Source: Clostridia bacterium (GTDB taxonomy: Bacteria > Bacillota > Clostridia > Oscillospirales > Acutalibacteraceae). Taken from it: DNA of 64,000 nucleotides. The notes beneath the pieces were generated by a model that had not been told where the DNA came from, searched no databases, and saw nothing but the letters and a program-made list of their open reading frames with translations. A program made the translations under genes and the position numbers. Each line of letters opens with the position of its first letter. The stretch's first letter is position 1. Positions 50,950-59,385 of the stretch are shown one piece after another. The stretch is from NCBI GenBank assembly GCA_017380575.1, contig JAFODS010000002.1, positions 1-64,000 of the forward strand. Reading direction: 5' to 3'.

Positions 50950-51873
50950 ATGATTGACTTTAAAAACGTGTCAAAGGTGTACGATAACGGCACGAAGGCT
51001 CTCAACAATGTCAATATCCACATTGACAAAGGTGAGTTTGTTTTCGTAGTCGGCGCATCAGGTGCAGGTAAAAGTACATTCCTGAAGCTTATGATGCGCG
51101 AAGAAGTACCGTCATCGGGCACAATCACTATCAAAGACTATAATCTTGGCGAAATGAAAAAACGCAAGATTCCGTATTTCAGAAGAAACCTCGGAATCGT
51201 TTTTCAGGATTTCCGCCTTATTCCTAATATGACAGTTTACGACAACGTTGCTTTTGCAATGCGAGTTGTCGGTGCAAGGGAAAAGGATATCCGCAAAAGG
51301 GTACCTTATGTTATCAACATTGTAGGTCTTTCGCAGAAAGCACGTAACTATCCGAACGAGCTTTCGGGCGGTGAACAGCAGAGAGTCGCTCTTGCAAGAG
51401 CACTTGTAAACAATGCTGATATCATCATCGCGGACGAGCCGACGGGTAACGTTGACCCGCAGATGTCACTTGAAATTGTTGAGCTTCTTAAAAGACTTAA
51501 CGAAACAGGCACAACTGTTATAATGGTTACTCACGCACACAACCTTGTCAGAATGTTTGATAACCGTGTTATCGTTCTTGACGGCGGTTCTGTTGTTGCA
51601 GACGGTGCGATTGAGGAGGAAGGAATTCCCGTTCATCAGTCGTCACACCTTAACATTGAGGTTAAAGAACAAAAAACAGAAAATAAAATTACGCAGAAGT
51701 TTGTATCTGTTCCGAAGGAAGAGCCTGAACAGAAACCTGTTGAAGAAGAACCCGACACGGATTTCCTCAATGCAATAATCTCGGATACAGACACTTACAG
51801 AATTTATGTTGAGGATGACTCTACGGAAAGTTCTGCTGCTGCCGAAAAAACGGAAGGCGGTGATGCAGAATGA
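50950..51873 (+). CDS. ftsE: Cell division ABC-type ATPase FtsE with a long acidic tail
   Basis: Cytoplasmic ATPase that with FtsX gates peptidoglycan hydrolases at the division site. Residues 1-220 are a standard FtsE: MIDFKNVSKVYDNGTKALNNV, Walker A VGASGAGKSTFLKLM, signature NELSGGEQQRVALARAL, Walker B DIIIADEPTGNVD and the switch His in VMVTHAH. The protein has 307 residues against the usual 220-230; the extra 85 C-terminal residues are Glu/Asp-rich and low in complexity. The stop overlaps the ftsX start as ATGA. Confidence 0.95.
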   Translation: MIDFKNVSKVYDNGTKALNNVNIHIDKGEFVFVVGASGAGKSTFLKLMMREEVPSSGTITIKDYNLGEMKKRKIPYFRRNLGIVFQDFRLIPNMTVYDNVAFAMRVVGAREKDIRKRVPYVINIVGLSQKARNYPNELSGGEQQRVALARALVNNADIIIADEPTGNVDPQMSLEIVELLKRLNETGTTVIMVTHAHNLVRMFDNRVIVLDGGSVVADGAIEEEGIPVHQSSHLNIEVKEQKTENKITQKFVSVPKEEPEQKPVEEEPDTDFLNAIISDTDTYRIYVEDDSTESSAAAEKTEGGDAE

Positions 51874-52805
51874 AAAAGAAGAGAGGAAGCTTAGGCTATC
51901 TTACCAAAGAAGGCTTCAGAAACCTTTGGGTAAACCGAATGATGTCAGTCGCATCAATCGCTGTTCTTATGGCTTGTCTTGTTATGATGGGTACGGCGTT
52001 TATGGTGCTTGTCAATGTTGAAAAAATCCTCAACATTGTTGAAGAAGAAAATATCGTTTCCGTTTATCTTGATATGGATGCATCCCTTGAGGATGTTCAG
52101 CAGGTGAAGGAGGACATTCTTTTAACACAGAATGTTACACGTTGTGAATTCGTCAGCAAGGAAGTAGCGTTCAGAGAAGCTCTTGAAAAGAACGAGTTCG
52201 ATGCTGATTCGGAGCTTTTCGCAGGAATTGAAAATCCGATGCCTGATATGTATGAAGTTTCGATGGAAGACGAAAAACTCTTCGACGAAACAATGGCAAA
52301 GCTCGAAAAAATAGATAATGTCGATGTTGTCCGCGGAAGCAAGGATATCGCAAACATCCTTATTCAGATCCGTTCAACGGTTTCTTATGTCAGTGTCGGC
52401 ATAATCGCAGTTCTTTTGCTTATTTCACTTTTCATAATTTCAAACACAATCCGTATCACGATGTTCAACAGACGTCTTGAAATCAACATTATGAAATCCG
52501 TCGGTGCGACAAATTGGTTTATCCGCTGGCCTTTCATTGTTGAGGGTATGCTTCTCGGTGCAATTTCGGCATTCGTTTCGCTCGGAGCCGTCTGGGGAAT
52601 TTACAAGCTGATGGAATCGCTTATCTATGAACTTTTAGGCCTTATGAGCAGAGATTTCGCGGCTGCTGATTTCAAGATTTATGCATTGTATATCCTTGCA
52701 GCATTCTTTGTTGTCGGTGTGCTTTCGGGCGGATTGGGAAGCTTCGCATCAATTCAGCGTTACCTTAAAGAGCGTGGAGGTGTTGTGTATGATGACGAAG
52801 ACTGA
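51870..52805 (+). CDS. ftsX: Cell division protein FtsX
   Basis: Membrane partner of FtsE. The 311-residue protein has a cytoplasmic N-tail, a first membrane helix near residues 21-45 (MMSVASIAVLMACLVMMGTAF), a large external domain (residues 48-165) with the PMPDMYEV segment, and three C-terminal helices. The INIMKSVGATNWFIRWPFIVEGMLLG segment is the typical FtsX coupling region. It is translationally coupled to FtsE and overlaps the M23 hydrolase start by 17 bases, which supports a functional FtsEX-hydrolase unit. Confidence 0.95.
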   Translation: MKKKRGSLGYLTKEGFRNLWVNRMMSVASIAVLMACLVMMGTAFMVLVNVEKILNIVEEENIVSVYLDMDASLEDVQQVKEDILLTQNVTRCEFVSKEVAFREALEKNEFDADSELFAGIENPMPDMYEVSMEDEKLFDETMAKLEKIDNVDVVRGSKDIANILIQIRSTVSYVSVGIIAVLLLISLFIISNTIRITMFNRRLEINIMKSVGATNWFIRWPFIVEGMLLGAISAFVSLGAVWGIYKLMESLIYELLGLMSRDFAAADFKIYALYILAAFFVVGVLSGGLGSFASIQRYLKERGGVVYDDED

Positions 52806-54060
52806 TTTCTTTAAAAGAGTATTTTCGTTTCTTCTTTGCTTCGCAATCGTTGCTGTCGGTTTAGGCGGCTTCGCTCCTTCAACACACGCTAAAAGCCTTA
52901 ACTCTCTTAAAGCCGAGCAGGCAGAGCTTAAGGAAAAAGTAAAGGAAAGCGAAAAGAAAATCAAAGAGCTTGAAACCGCAAAGGCTGAGCAGGAAAAGAT
53001 CATCGACGAGCTTAACAAGCAGATCGGTCAGCTTAACGGTCAGCTTGATAATATCAACGCACAGCAGAAGGTTATCAACGATGAAATCCGTGCAATCGAA
53101 GCGAAGATTCAGAAGCTTGACGATGAAATCAGACAGCTTGATATCGAGATTGCACAGAAGGATGTTGAAATCGATAACCTTGTACAGCTTTACTGCGAAC
53201 GCTTAAGGGCGAATTATATCGCGGGCGAAACATCAGTTCTTGAGCTTTTCACCGCATCATCGTCACTTTCAAATTTCTTTAACAGACTTGAGTTATTCAG
53301 ACGAGTTACAGCTAACGATCAGAAGATTGTCAATCAGTTGAACGAAGAAATCAAGGCGATTGAGGAAATGAAACAGAAGCTTGAGGATTCCAAGGCTGAA
53401 ATTGAAGCTGAAAAGGCAACACTTGAAGTCAAGAAGGCAGAGCTTCAGTCGGCTGAAAACGAGCTTAAGGCAACTCAGTCAGAGATTATGGCAAAGTCTG
53501 CTGAGGTTAACAAAAAGCTTCAGGCGATTAACTATCAGACAAAACAGCTTGAAGTAAGTATTGATAGCTATAATAAGGAAATGGACAAGGTCGAAGCTGA
53601 CATTGACAAGTTCCTTCAGTCACAGACAAGTTCAAGACCAATGGACCCCAACTCAAAGGGTTGGACATGGCCTGTTCCTTACTCTAATTCATACATTACA
53701 TCACCGTTCGGCTACAGACACGACCCGATTTCGGGTGTATATAAATTCCACGCAGGAATTGATATCTCAATGCCGGGCGCGATGGGTAAAAAGCTTGTTG
53801 CCGTTAAACCCGGTACGGTTATCCGTACTGTGCACAGCAATTCAGGTTACGGCAATTATGTTATGATTGACCACGGCGGCGGATATGTTTCGCTTTATGC
53901 TCACTGCAAGTCGCTCGCTGTTTCCAACGGACAGAGAGTTTCGCAGGGTCAGGTTATTGCTTACATCGGCACTTCGGGTTATTCAACAGGACCTCACGTC
54001 CACTTTGAAATCCGTAAGAACGGTGAAAAGGTTAACCCGTCAAATTATGTTTCTAAATAA
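52789..54060 (+). CDS. Coiled-coil M23 peptidase / murein hydrolase activator (EnvC/PcsB-like partner of FtsEX)
   Basis: A 423-residue exported protein. Residues 1-34 are a signal peptide (FFKRVFSFLLCFAIVAVGLGGF); residues about 38-285 are a long coiled coil (AEQAELKEKVKESEKKIKEL and onward), the part that contacts FtsX in homologues. The C-terminal LytM/M23 domain has FGYRHDPISG, FHAGIDISMP, YGNYVMIDHGGG and HVHFEIRKNG, giving the zinc ligands His, Asp, His and His, so it can cut peptidoglycan itself. ATG at 52789 follows GGAGGTG; a second ATG is at 52792. Operon with ftsEX. Confidence 0.9.
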   Translation: MMTKTDFFKRVFSFLLCFAIVAVGLGGFAPSTHAKSLNSLKAEQAELKEKVKESEKKIKELETAKAEQEKIIDELNKQIGQLNGQLDNINAQQKVINDEIRAIEAKIQKLDDEIRQLDIEIAQKDVEIDNLVQLYCERLRANYIAGETSVLELFTASSSLSNFFNRLELFRRVTANDQKIVNQLNEEIKAIEEMKQKLEDSKAEIEAEKATLEVKKAELQSAENELKATQSEIMAKSAEVNKKLQAINYQTKQLEVSIDSYNKEMDKVEADIDKFLQSQTSSRPMDPNSKGWTWPVPYSNSYITSPFGYRHDPISGVYKFHAGIDISMPGAMGKKLVAVKPGTVIRTVHSNSGYGNYVMIDHGGGYVSLYAHCKSLAVSNGQRVSQGQVIAYIGTSGYSTGPHVHFEIRKNGEKVNPSNYVSK

Positions 54061-54065
54061 TTATG

Positions 54066-54103
54066 AATCCGTTTGCAGAGAAATCTGTGAACGGATTTTT
54101 TTG
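54066..54103 (+). terminator. Intrinsic terminator of the ftsEX operon
   Basis: An 8-bp outer stem (54066-54073 with 54090-54097) with a second short stem inside (GCAGA/TCTGT) and seven Ts, right after the stop codon. Confidence 0.8.
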
Positions 54104-54132
54104 TTGACAGTAAGGTTTTATTGTGCTAAATT
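54104..54132 (+). promoter_or_regulatory. Promoter of the GH16 gene
   Basis: TTGACA at 54104-54109 and TAAATT at 54127-54132, spacer 17 bases, overlapping the preceding terminator tail and 28 bases before the start. Confidence 0.65.
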
Positions 54133-54160
54133 GGATTTATAAAACAGAGGGGGATTTGCT

Positions 54161-55072
54161 ATGCTTGATAAAATTGTTGAAGCTCTCGGTCTTGTTTACC
54201 GTGAAGAATGGGCACTGAGAGGAATTTTTGCTTATCTTGAAAATATGTTCACAGGTTTTTCTATCAAAGGATTTTTTGCAGGCTTGATGGCTGTGATTGA
54301 GCTTGTGGGTATGCTTCTTTTCGGCACTCCTGTCAGTCCGAGGGGGCAGGAGCTTGACCTTACGGGTTACGAGCTTGTTATGTACGATGAGTTCGAGGGC
54401 GACACCCTTGACTATGATACATGGTTCCACAGAGGCGACGGAAAACAGAATGGCGGTTATTCAGACAAGTCGCAGGTTTCTTTACGTGACGGAAACCTTG
54501 TTATTACGGGTGAATATCTTGAAGACGGTGCGTACGGTCCGGGCTGGTATGCGGCTTCCGTTGCAACTAACGAATGGTATGTAAACGGATATTTTGAAAT
54601 CCGCTGCATCTGCAGCGACGGTGCAAATTTCTGGAGTGCTTTCTGGCTTCAGGCACATCATCCGTATGAGGCTGAATATTCACAGGGCGGTATCGGCGGA
54701 GCCGAGCTTGATATTTTTGAATGCTTCAGCTCACCGGGACAGCTTTTCGGCGATTGTGTAACATCAACTATTCATTGCGCAGGTGTTGACGGTGTTCAGG
54801 AAGGCTTCCAGTCAGCGATTCTCGGCGATTTCAAGGGCAAAAACATTCACGAAGAATACAACACCTACGGCCTCGAATGGACAGAAGACGAGTATATTTT
54901 CTACATCAATGGTGTTGAAACAACACGTTCAACCTTCGGCAACGGTGTTTCAAAAGCTGAGCTTAATCCGATTATTTCGATGTGCGTTTCCGATATCGGA
55001 AAGTTCGAGGGATATGAAAAGGATTATAAGACAGAATTTATCGTTGATTACGTGAAGATTTACCAAAAATAA
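54161..55072 (+). CDS. GH16 beta-glucanase, membrane-anchored
   Basis: A 303-residue endo-beta-glucanase of the laminarinase/lichenase type. The catalytic signature ExDxxE appears as GAELDIFECF near residue 190, with GYFEIRCICSDGANFWSAFWLQ before it and the closing HEEYNTYGLEWTEDEYIFYING and FIVDYVKIYQK typical of GH16. There is no clear cleavable signal; residues 34-55 (FFAGLMAVIELVGMLLFG) form a membrane helix after an amphipathic N-terminus, so the enzyme probably stays on the cell surface. Monocistronic with own promoter and terminator. Confidence 0.88.
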   Translation: MLDKIVEALGLVYREEWALRGIFAYLENMFTGFSIKGFFAGLMAVIELVGMLLFGTPVSPRGQELDLTGYELVMYDEFEGDTLDYDTWFHRGDGKQNGGYSDKSQVSLRDGNLVITGEYLEDGAYGPGWYAASVATNEWYVNGYFEIRCICSDGANFWSAFWLQAHHPYEAEYSQGGIGGAELDIFECFSSPGQLFGDCVTSTIHCAGVDGVQEGFQSAILGDFKGKNIHEEYNTYGLEWTEDEYIFYINGVETTRSTFGNGVSKAELNPIISMCVSDIGKFEGYEKDYKTEFIVDYVKIYQK

Positions 55073-55118
55073 TTTTTAGAGGCTGTAAAAAAGTGCAGAC
55101 CGCAAAAAACAAATAAAG

Positions 55119-55165
55119 AAAGGGTTTCTTCGGGTTGCAAAGCTCTGAAGGAACCCTTTAATACT
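55119..55165 (+). terminator. Hairpin after the GH16 gene
   Basis: A 13-bp stem (55119-55131 with 55147-55159, one G-U) with a 15-base loop and an AT-rich tail, 46 bases after the stop. Confidence 0.7.
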
Positions 55166-55229
55166 TTAAAATTAACATTTATATGAAGCACCGCCTGAAA
55201 CAGAGCTTTTTTGCTATAAACAAACTTCG

Positions 55230-55309
55230 CCTCTCGACGTACCTTTGTACGTCTTCGGGTACCCAAATCAAAGCAAAAGCTTTGCTTTGGCTCAGTTTGT
55301 TCATTCTGC
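55230..55309 (-). repeat. Second copy of the GTAC-hairpin intergenic element
   Basis: On the minus strand 55259-55230 matches 47411-47440 in 27 of 30 bases, including a GACGTAC/GTACGTC hairpin. Upstream on that strand the nonamer GCAGAATGA is shared with 47391-47399. Here an AAACAAACT-like outer arm pairs with AGTTTGTTT across the core, replacing the ATTTTTTAG/CTAAAAAAT arm of the other copy. An inserted palindrome (around 55269-55290) explains the larger gap. No gene is visible in 55073-55461. Confidence 0.6.
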
Positions 55310-55401
55310 GCATTTTTCCTATCCCCTAAAAAGAACGGTGAAAAATTTGCATTTACAACGCTTTTTTCTGAAAGAAAATTTTGACTGCGGATTATTTAAC
55401 G

Positions 55402-55430
55402 TTGAAAAAAATAATTTAATATGTTATGAT
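55402..55430 (+). promoter_or_regulatory. Promoter of the surface propeller gene
   Basis: TTGAAA at 55402-55407 and TATGAT at 55425-55430, spacer 17 bases, 32 bases before the start. Confidence 0.55.
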
Positions 55431-55461
55431 ATATTATGTATTAAATTTCGGAGGTTACGAA

Positions 55462-57294
55462 ATGAAAAAGGCAAATAAAAAAGTGATAATTATCGCGGTA
55501 GCGGCACTTGTTTTGGTTGCAGGTATCGTTGCGGGAATTATTGCACTCACAACGGGTAACGCAAGCGTTCCCGGCAAAAAGAACGAGGACGAAGTTAACG
55601 CTACTCCCGATTCGATCACACTTATCGAGAAAGGTGACGAGGTAAAGAAGGAAGACGTTACAGCAATTACAGCAGCAACAAAGCCCGACGGTACAGTTGT
55701 TGATAACAAGGGTATCAAGGACAAAGCAGGCCATATCATTTACGATACGGGCGAAAAAGACGCTGCAGGCAACCCGATTTACACAACAGGTAAGCTTGAT
55801 TCAAAGGGCAATGTTCTTTACACAAAAAATCAGGTGAATTCATTCGGTCAGCTTATTTATTATTCAGGTAATTATGTTGACGGAAAGCTCGTGCTTTCAG
55901 CAACAGTTGAAAAGCCTGACTACACATCAAACGAAAAGCCGAATCCGTACAAGCCTCAGGAGCAGACAACAACTGTTACAGTTCCGCTTAAGGAAGAGTC
56001 ATCTGTTAAAATCACAGGTATGAAGCGTGATTATATTCAGTTCCTTGGCGGTAGAGGTATGGACAATATGCTTGCGGTCTCTCAGTGTAAGGACGGCGGA
56101 TACGTTGCAACAGTTTATTCTAATTCCTACGATGCTGATTTTGCAGATGCAAGCAAGGATTGGGCAGGACACGGTTCTGTTGTTAAGTACGATGCTGATG
56201 GTAAGGTGCTTTGGACTTACCGTGTCGGCGGTGACAGCGAAATTATGCTTAACGATGTTGTTGAGCTTAAGGACGGAACTGTTGTTGCTGTCGGATGTAC
56301 TCTTTCAAGCGAAGCTGAGCCGAAGAAAACATCAAAGTCACATTCAGCAATTATTATCCGTCTTAAGGCAAACGGTGACCATATGTGGACATATGTGTTC
56401 CCCGGCAGCGAAGAGTTTACGGGTGAATTTATTCAGAGTGTTGCCGCAACTCCTGACGGTGGTTTTGTTGTCGGCGGTAAGGCTGAATCAAATGCAGGAT
56501 TCTTCAAGGGTGAAGGACAGGCTCGAAAGGCATTCCTTTTCAAGTTTGATAAAAACTGTAACCTTAAGTGGCGTCGTATTCTTTCAGGCTCAATGTCAAA
56601 CAACATTGCTGCGGTTGACGTAAACAAGAACGGTGATATTTTTGCAACTTGCGTAACTGTTTCAAACGACGGTGATTTTGCAGGAATTCTCTATCCGGCA
56701 AAGGCAGGTGCATATAATACAGTTCTTATGAAGCTCAACAAGAACGGCGACCTTGAATGGAAGAAATATCTTCAGGGCTCAGGCAACAGCCAGTACGAAG
56801 CTGTTTGTGCAACAGATGACGGCGGATGCGTTGTTGCAGGTTCATTCAACGTGAATAAGAGAGCAGACGGTATTTATTCTATGACATACGGTAAGTCTGA
56901 CGGTTACGTTATCCGTTACAATAAAGACGGTGATGTGAACTGGGGAAGAGTTGTTGGCGGTGCAGGTGCAGATTACATTAACGCTATAACAAAAATTGAC
57001 GGTGGCTTTGTAATTGTCGGTAAGACCGATTCAACAAACGGCGATTTCAGCGGTGAGATTATCGGCGGTAAGGCAGACGGATTTATTATGTATCTTAACG
57101 AAAAAGGCGAAACAAGTGCACAGCTTGTTCTTGACGGTAAGAACGAGGATCTCGGAAAATCTGTTTGTACTCTCGCAGACGGCACAGTTGTTGTTGCAGG
57201 TTCAACAGCATCAAAGGACGGTTTCTTCCACGGTTCAAAGGCAGACAATCAGTTCAATTGCTTCGTTGCAAAGTTCACAGCAGATAAAGAATAA
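55462..57294 (+). CDS. Membrane-anchored beta-propeller surface protein of unknown function
   Basis: A 610-residue protein. Residues 6-30 are a hydrophobic anchor (VIIIAVAALVLVAGIVAGIIAL). Residues 60-150 hold short Gly/Asp repeats (DKAGHIIYDTGEKDAAGNPIY). Residues 190-605 are about seven repeats of roughly 60 residues with the pattern KDGGYVAT, VVKYDADGKVLWTYRVGG, KDGTVVAVGCT, DGGFVVGGKA, FLFKFDKNCNLKWRR, DGGCVVAGSF, IRYNKDGDVNWGR, DGGFVIVGKT and DGTVVVAGST, i.e. a propeller built of alternating strand motifs. No catalytic residues are recognisable; it may bind surface glycan or protein. GGAGGT precedes the ATG at 55462. Confidence 0.7.
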   Translation: MKKANKKVIIIAVAALVLVAGIVAGIIALTTGNASVPGKKNEDEVNATPDSITLIEKGDEVKKEDVTAITAATKPDGTVVDNKGIKDKAGHIIYDTGEKDAAGNPIYTTGKLDSKGNVLYTKNQVNSFGQLIYYSGNYVDGKLVLSATVEKPDYTSNEKPNPYKPQEQTTTVTVPLKEESSVKITGMKRDYIQFLGGRGMDNMLAVSQCKDGGYVATVYSNSYDADFADASKDWAGHGSVVKYDADGKVLWTYRVGGDSEIMLNDVVELKDGTVVAVGCTLSSEAEPKKTSKSHSAIIIRLKANGDHMWTYVFPGSEEFTGEFIQSVAATPDGGFVVGGKAESNAGFFKGEGQARKAFLFKFDKNCNLKWRRILSGSMSNNIAAVDVNKNGDIFATCVTVSNDGDFAGILYPAKAGAYNTVLMKLNKNGDLEWKKYLQGSGNSQYEAVCATDDGGCVVAGSFNVNKRADGIYSMTYGKSDGYVIRYNKDGDVNWGRVVGGAGADYINAITKIDGGFVIVGKTDSTNGDFSGEIIGGKADGFIMYLNEKGETSAQLVLDGKNEDLGKSVCTLADGTVVVAGSTASKDGFFHGSKADNQFNCFVAKFTADKE

Positions 57295-57303
57295 AAAATG
57301 ATT

Positions 57304-57336
57304 AAGCAGGAGGTTCTGATGCCTCCTGCTTTTTTG
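57304..57336 (+). terminator. Intrinsic terminator after the propeller gene
   Basis: A perfect 10-bp stem (57304-57313 with 57322-57331) with T run. Confidence 0.87.
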
Positions 57337-57337
57337 C

Positions 57338-57366
57338 TTTACAAACTTAAGCACAAGTGATAGAAT
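57338..57366 (+). promoter_or_regulatory. Promoter of the secreted hydrolase gene
   Basis: TTTACA at 57338-57343 and TAGAAT at 57361-57366, spacer 17 bases, 45 bases before the ATG. Confidence 0.5.
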
Positions 57367-57410
57367 TAATTTATACTGTTTCCCAAAAGCTTCCTGAAAG
57401 GACTGATTTT

Positions 57411-59309
57411 ATGAAAAAGCTTTTATGTATCGTTCTCAGTGTTGTGCTGGCTGTTTCGTCTTGCTTCTTTGCTTCGGCAATTGGAGAGGTTGAGGGTGAA
57501 ATCAGCGATTATCCCGTGATTATTGTGCCGGGCTACAGCTCAACAAATCTCTACTACGGTGAAAGCCTTGAAGCGGGCGAAGCTGTCTGGGGACTTGATT
57601 TTGACCACGTGCTTGAAAGAGTGCTTGTCCGCATTGCGGATATTGCTCTCGGTCTCGGAACCTTTGCATTTGATGATGCAGAATACATAACCGACGTTCT
57701 CGCGGAAGAAATGGTGGTTCTTTTCGAAAAACTCCGTTGCAATCCCGACGGAACAAGCGCATATGAGCTTCATCAGGATTATACGGATGCTCTGCACAAA
57801 AACAATGCTTATCTTATTGAAAACCGTACAGATACAATGTACAGACAGGAAATTGAAATTTCGGAAGAAATTGCATACTATATCGGTCACGAAAATATCT
57901 ATAATTTCAGCTGTGATTTCAGAATGGGTGCTGAAAGCTGTGCGGCAGAGCTTGATACTTTCATTCAGTCTGTTAAGGAACACAGCGGTAAGGATAAGGT
58001 AAACCTTTTTGCGGTAAGCCATGGCGGACAGGTGAGTGCAACATATCTTGCTCTTTACGGACACAAGGGCGATGTTGACAACGCTGTTTTAACAATTCCT
58101 GCAATCGGCGGTGCCGGAATTGCACACGATGCAATGATGGCTTGCTTTGATTTTGATGAAGAATGCCTGCTTCGTTTCATCGAAAACGGCACAATGACAG
58201 AGGAAAACTACAACTGGCTTGTTAAGGCAAACCAGCTCGGATTTATTGATACTCTCGCAAATTCTCTTTTCCCGAAGATTCTGCCGGCAATCGGCTATTG
58301 GGGAAGCCTTTGGGATTTTATCCCGTTGGCTCAGTATGAGGCTACAAAGGCGGCACTTCTTGATAGCGAGGAAAGTGCAAGACTTATTGAAATCAGCGAC
58401 CGTTTCCACTACGAAATTCTTCCGTCAATGCCCGAAAAGTTTGCAAAGTGCATTGAAAACGGAATGAACATTTCAATTATCTCAGGTACAGGCAACCGTA
58501 TTCTTACAGGTATGAATGAAAATTCAGACGCTATTATTACGGTTAACGCTTCAACAGGAGCAACCTGTGCACCTTACGGCAAGAGATTTGCTGACGGTTA
58601 TGTACAGATTAATCCGTGCGACGGCAAGGATAAGATTTCTCCGTCAATGGAAATCGACGCTTCAACAGCATATCTTCCCGACAATACATGGTTCGTTGAC
58701 GGACTTTTCCACGGTATGACTTACAAGGACAATTACACAAGAATCCTTATGATGAACCTTCTTCTGACGGACAGAATAACAGATGTTTATTCTGATGCTA
58801 ACTTCCCGCAGTTCAAGTATTCAACAAACGCTTCGCACACTGTTCACACCGCATTCGGCGGATGCGATGAGGGTATCCTCTCCGATGAAGCGAACAGCCT
58901 TGTTGTGACTAACGTATGTGCAAACAGTAACGTAAGAATCCTTGCTGTTGAGTGTGACGGAATTGACCTTCAGTTTGAAGTTGACCCGAGTGAAAAGCTT
59001 TTGCCGGGTGCAAAAACTGAAATTGCATTTACAGGTGATATTCCCGATGTTTCAGGTCAGGTTGTGAATGTAACTGTTTACTACGCTATGAACACAATCA
59101 CTCCGATCGGCTACAGAACGCAAGCTTTCAGAATTGTTAACGGTGAGCTTGTTGAAGATGCAGGGGATTATGCCGACTCGGAAGCAACAATGCCGTTTGA
59201 CGGAATAATCGATATGAACGTGGAAACAATTCTCCGCGGTCTCGGACTTAAAGAAGTTTTTACAATGATTTATTCAATCGTAAACTATTGGTTTGCACAG
59301 ATTTTATAA
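57411..59309 (+). CDS. Secreted alpha/beta-hydrolase, lipase/acyltransferase-like
   Basis: A 632-residue exported protein with a signal peptide (residues 1-24, KKLLCIVLSVVLAVSSCFFASA). The core opens with the lipase-type YPVIIVPGYSSTNLYYGE and has the nucleophile elbow LFAVSHGGQVSATYLALYGH near residue 208, where the usual GxSxG has Ala at the first position. This arrangement resembles LCAT/PGAP1-like esterases. A C-terminal beta domain and a hydrophobic helix (residues 605-632, ending VNYWFAQIL) follow. ATG at 57411 is chosen, with GAAAGGA upstream; the frame extends further but lacks a site. Substrate unknown. Confidence 0.72.
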   Translation: MKKLLCIVLSVVLAVSSCFFASAIGEVEGEISDYPVIIVPGYSSTNLYYGESLEAGEAVWGLDFDHVLERVLVRIADIALGLGTFAFDDAEYITDVLAEEMVVLFEKLRCNPDGTSAYELHQDYTDALHKNNAYLIENRTDTMYRQEIEISEEIAYYIGHENIYNFSCDFRMGAESCAAELDTFIQSVKEHSGKDKVNLFAVSHGGQVSATYLALYGHKGDVDNAVLTIPAIGGAGIAHDAMMACFDFDEECLLRFIENGTMTEENYNWLVKANQLGFIDTLANSLFPKILPAIGYWGSLWDFIPLAQYEATKAALLDSEESARLIEISDRFHYEILPSMPEKFAKCIENGMNISIISGTGNRILTGMNENSDAIITVNASTGATCAPYGKRFADGYVQINPCDGKDKISPSMEIDASTAYLPDNTWFVDGLFHGMTYKDNYTRILMMNLLLTDRITDVYSDANFPQFKYSTNASHTVHTAFGGCDEGILSDEANSLVVTNVCANSNVRILAVECDGIDLQFEVDPSEKLLPGAKTEIAFTGDIPDVSGQVVNVTVYYAMNTITPIGYRTQAFRIVNGELVEDAGDYADSEATMPFDGIIDMNVETILRGLGLKEVFTMIYSIVNYWFAQIL

Positions 59310-59347
59310 TTAAATAAATATAATTAAATAAATATAATTAAATAAAA
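59306..59347. repeat. Three tandem 14-base AT repeats
   Basis: Three back-to-back copies of ATAATTAAATAAAT (the last with one change) begin inside the stop codon of the hydrolase gene and run up to the terminator. Confidence 0.9.
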
Positions 59348-59349
59348 AT

Positions 59350-59385
59350 AAAAGTGACTTGCTTGGGGCAAGTCACTTTTATTAT
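59350..59385. terminator. Bidirectional terminator
   Basis: A perfect 13-bp stem (59350-59362 with 59368-59380), A-rich before and T-rich after, between convergent genes. Confidence 0.87.

Noticed and set aside
55245..55478. Open frame of 77 codons before the propeller gene
   Set aside because: It lies over the repeat core and promoter, has no ribosome binding site and no protein-like composition.
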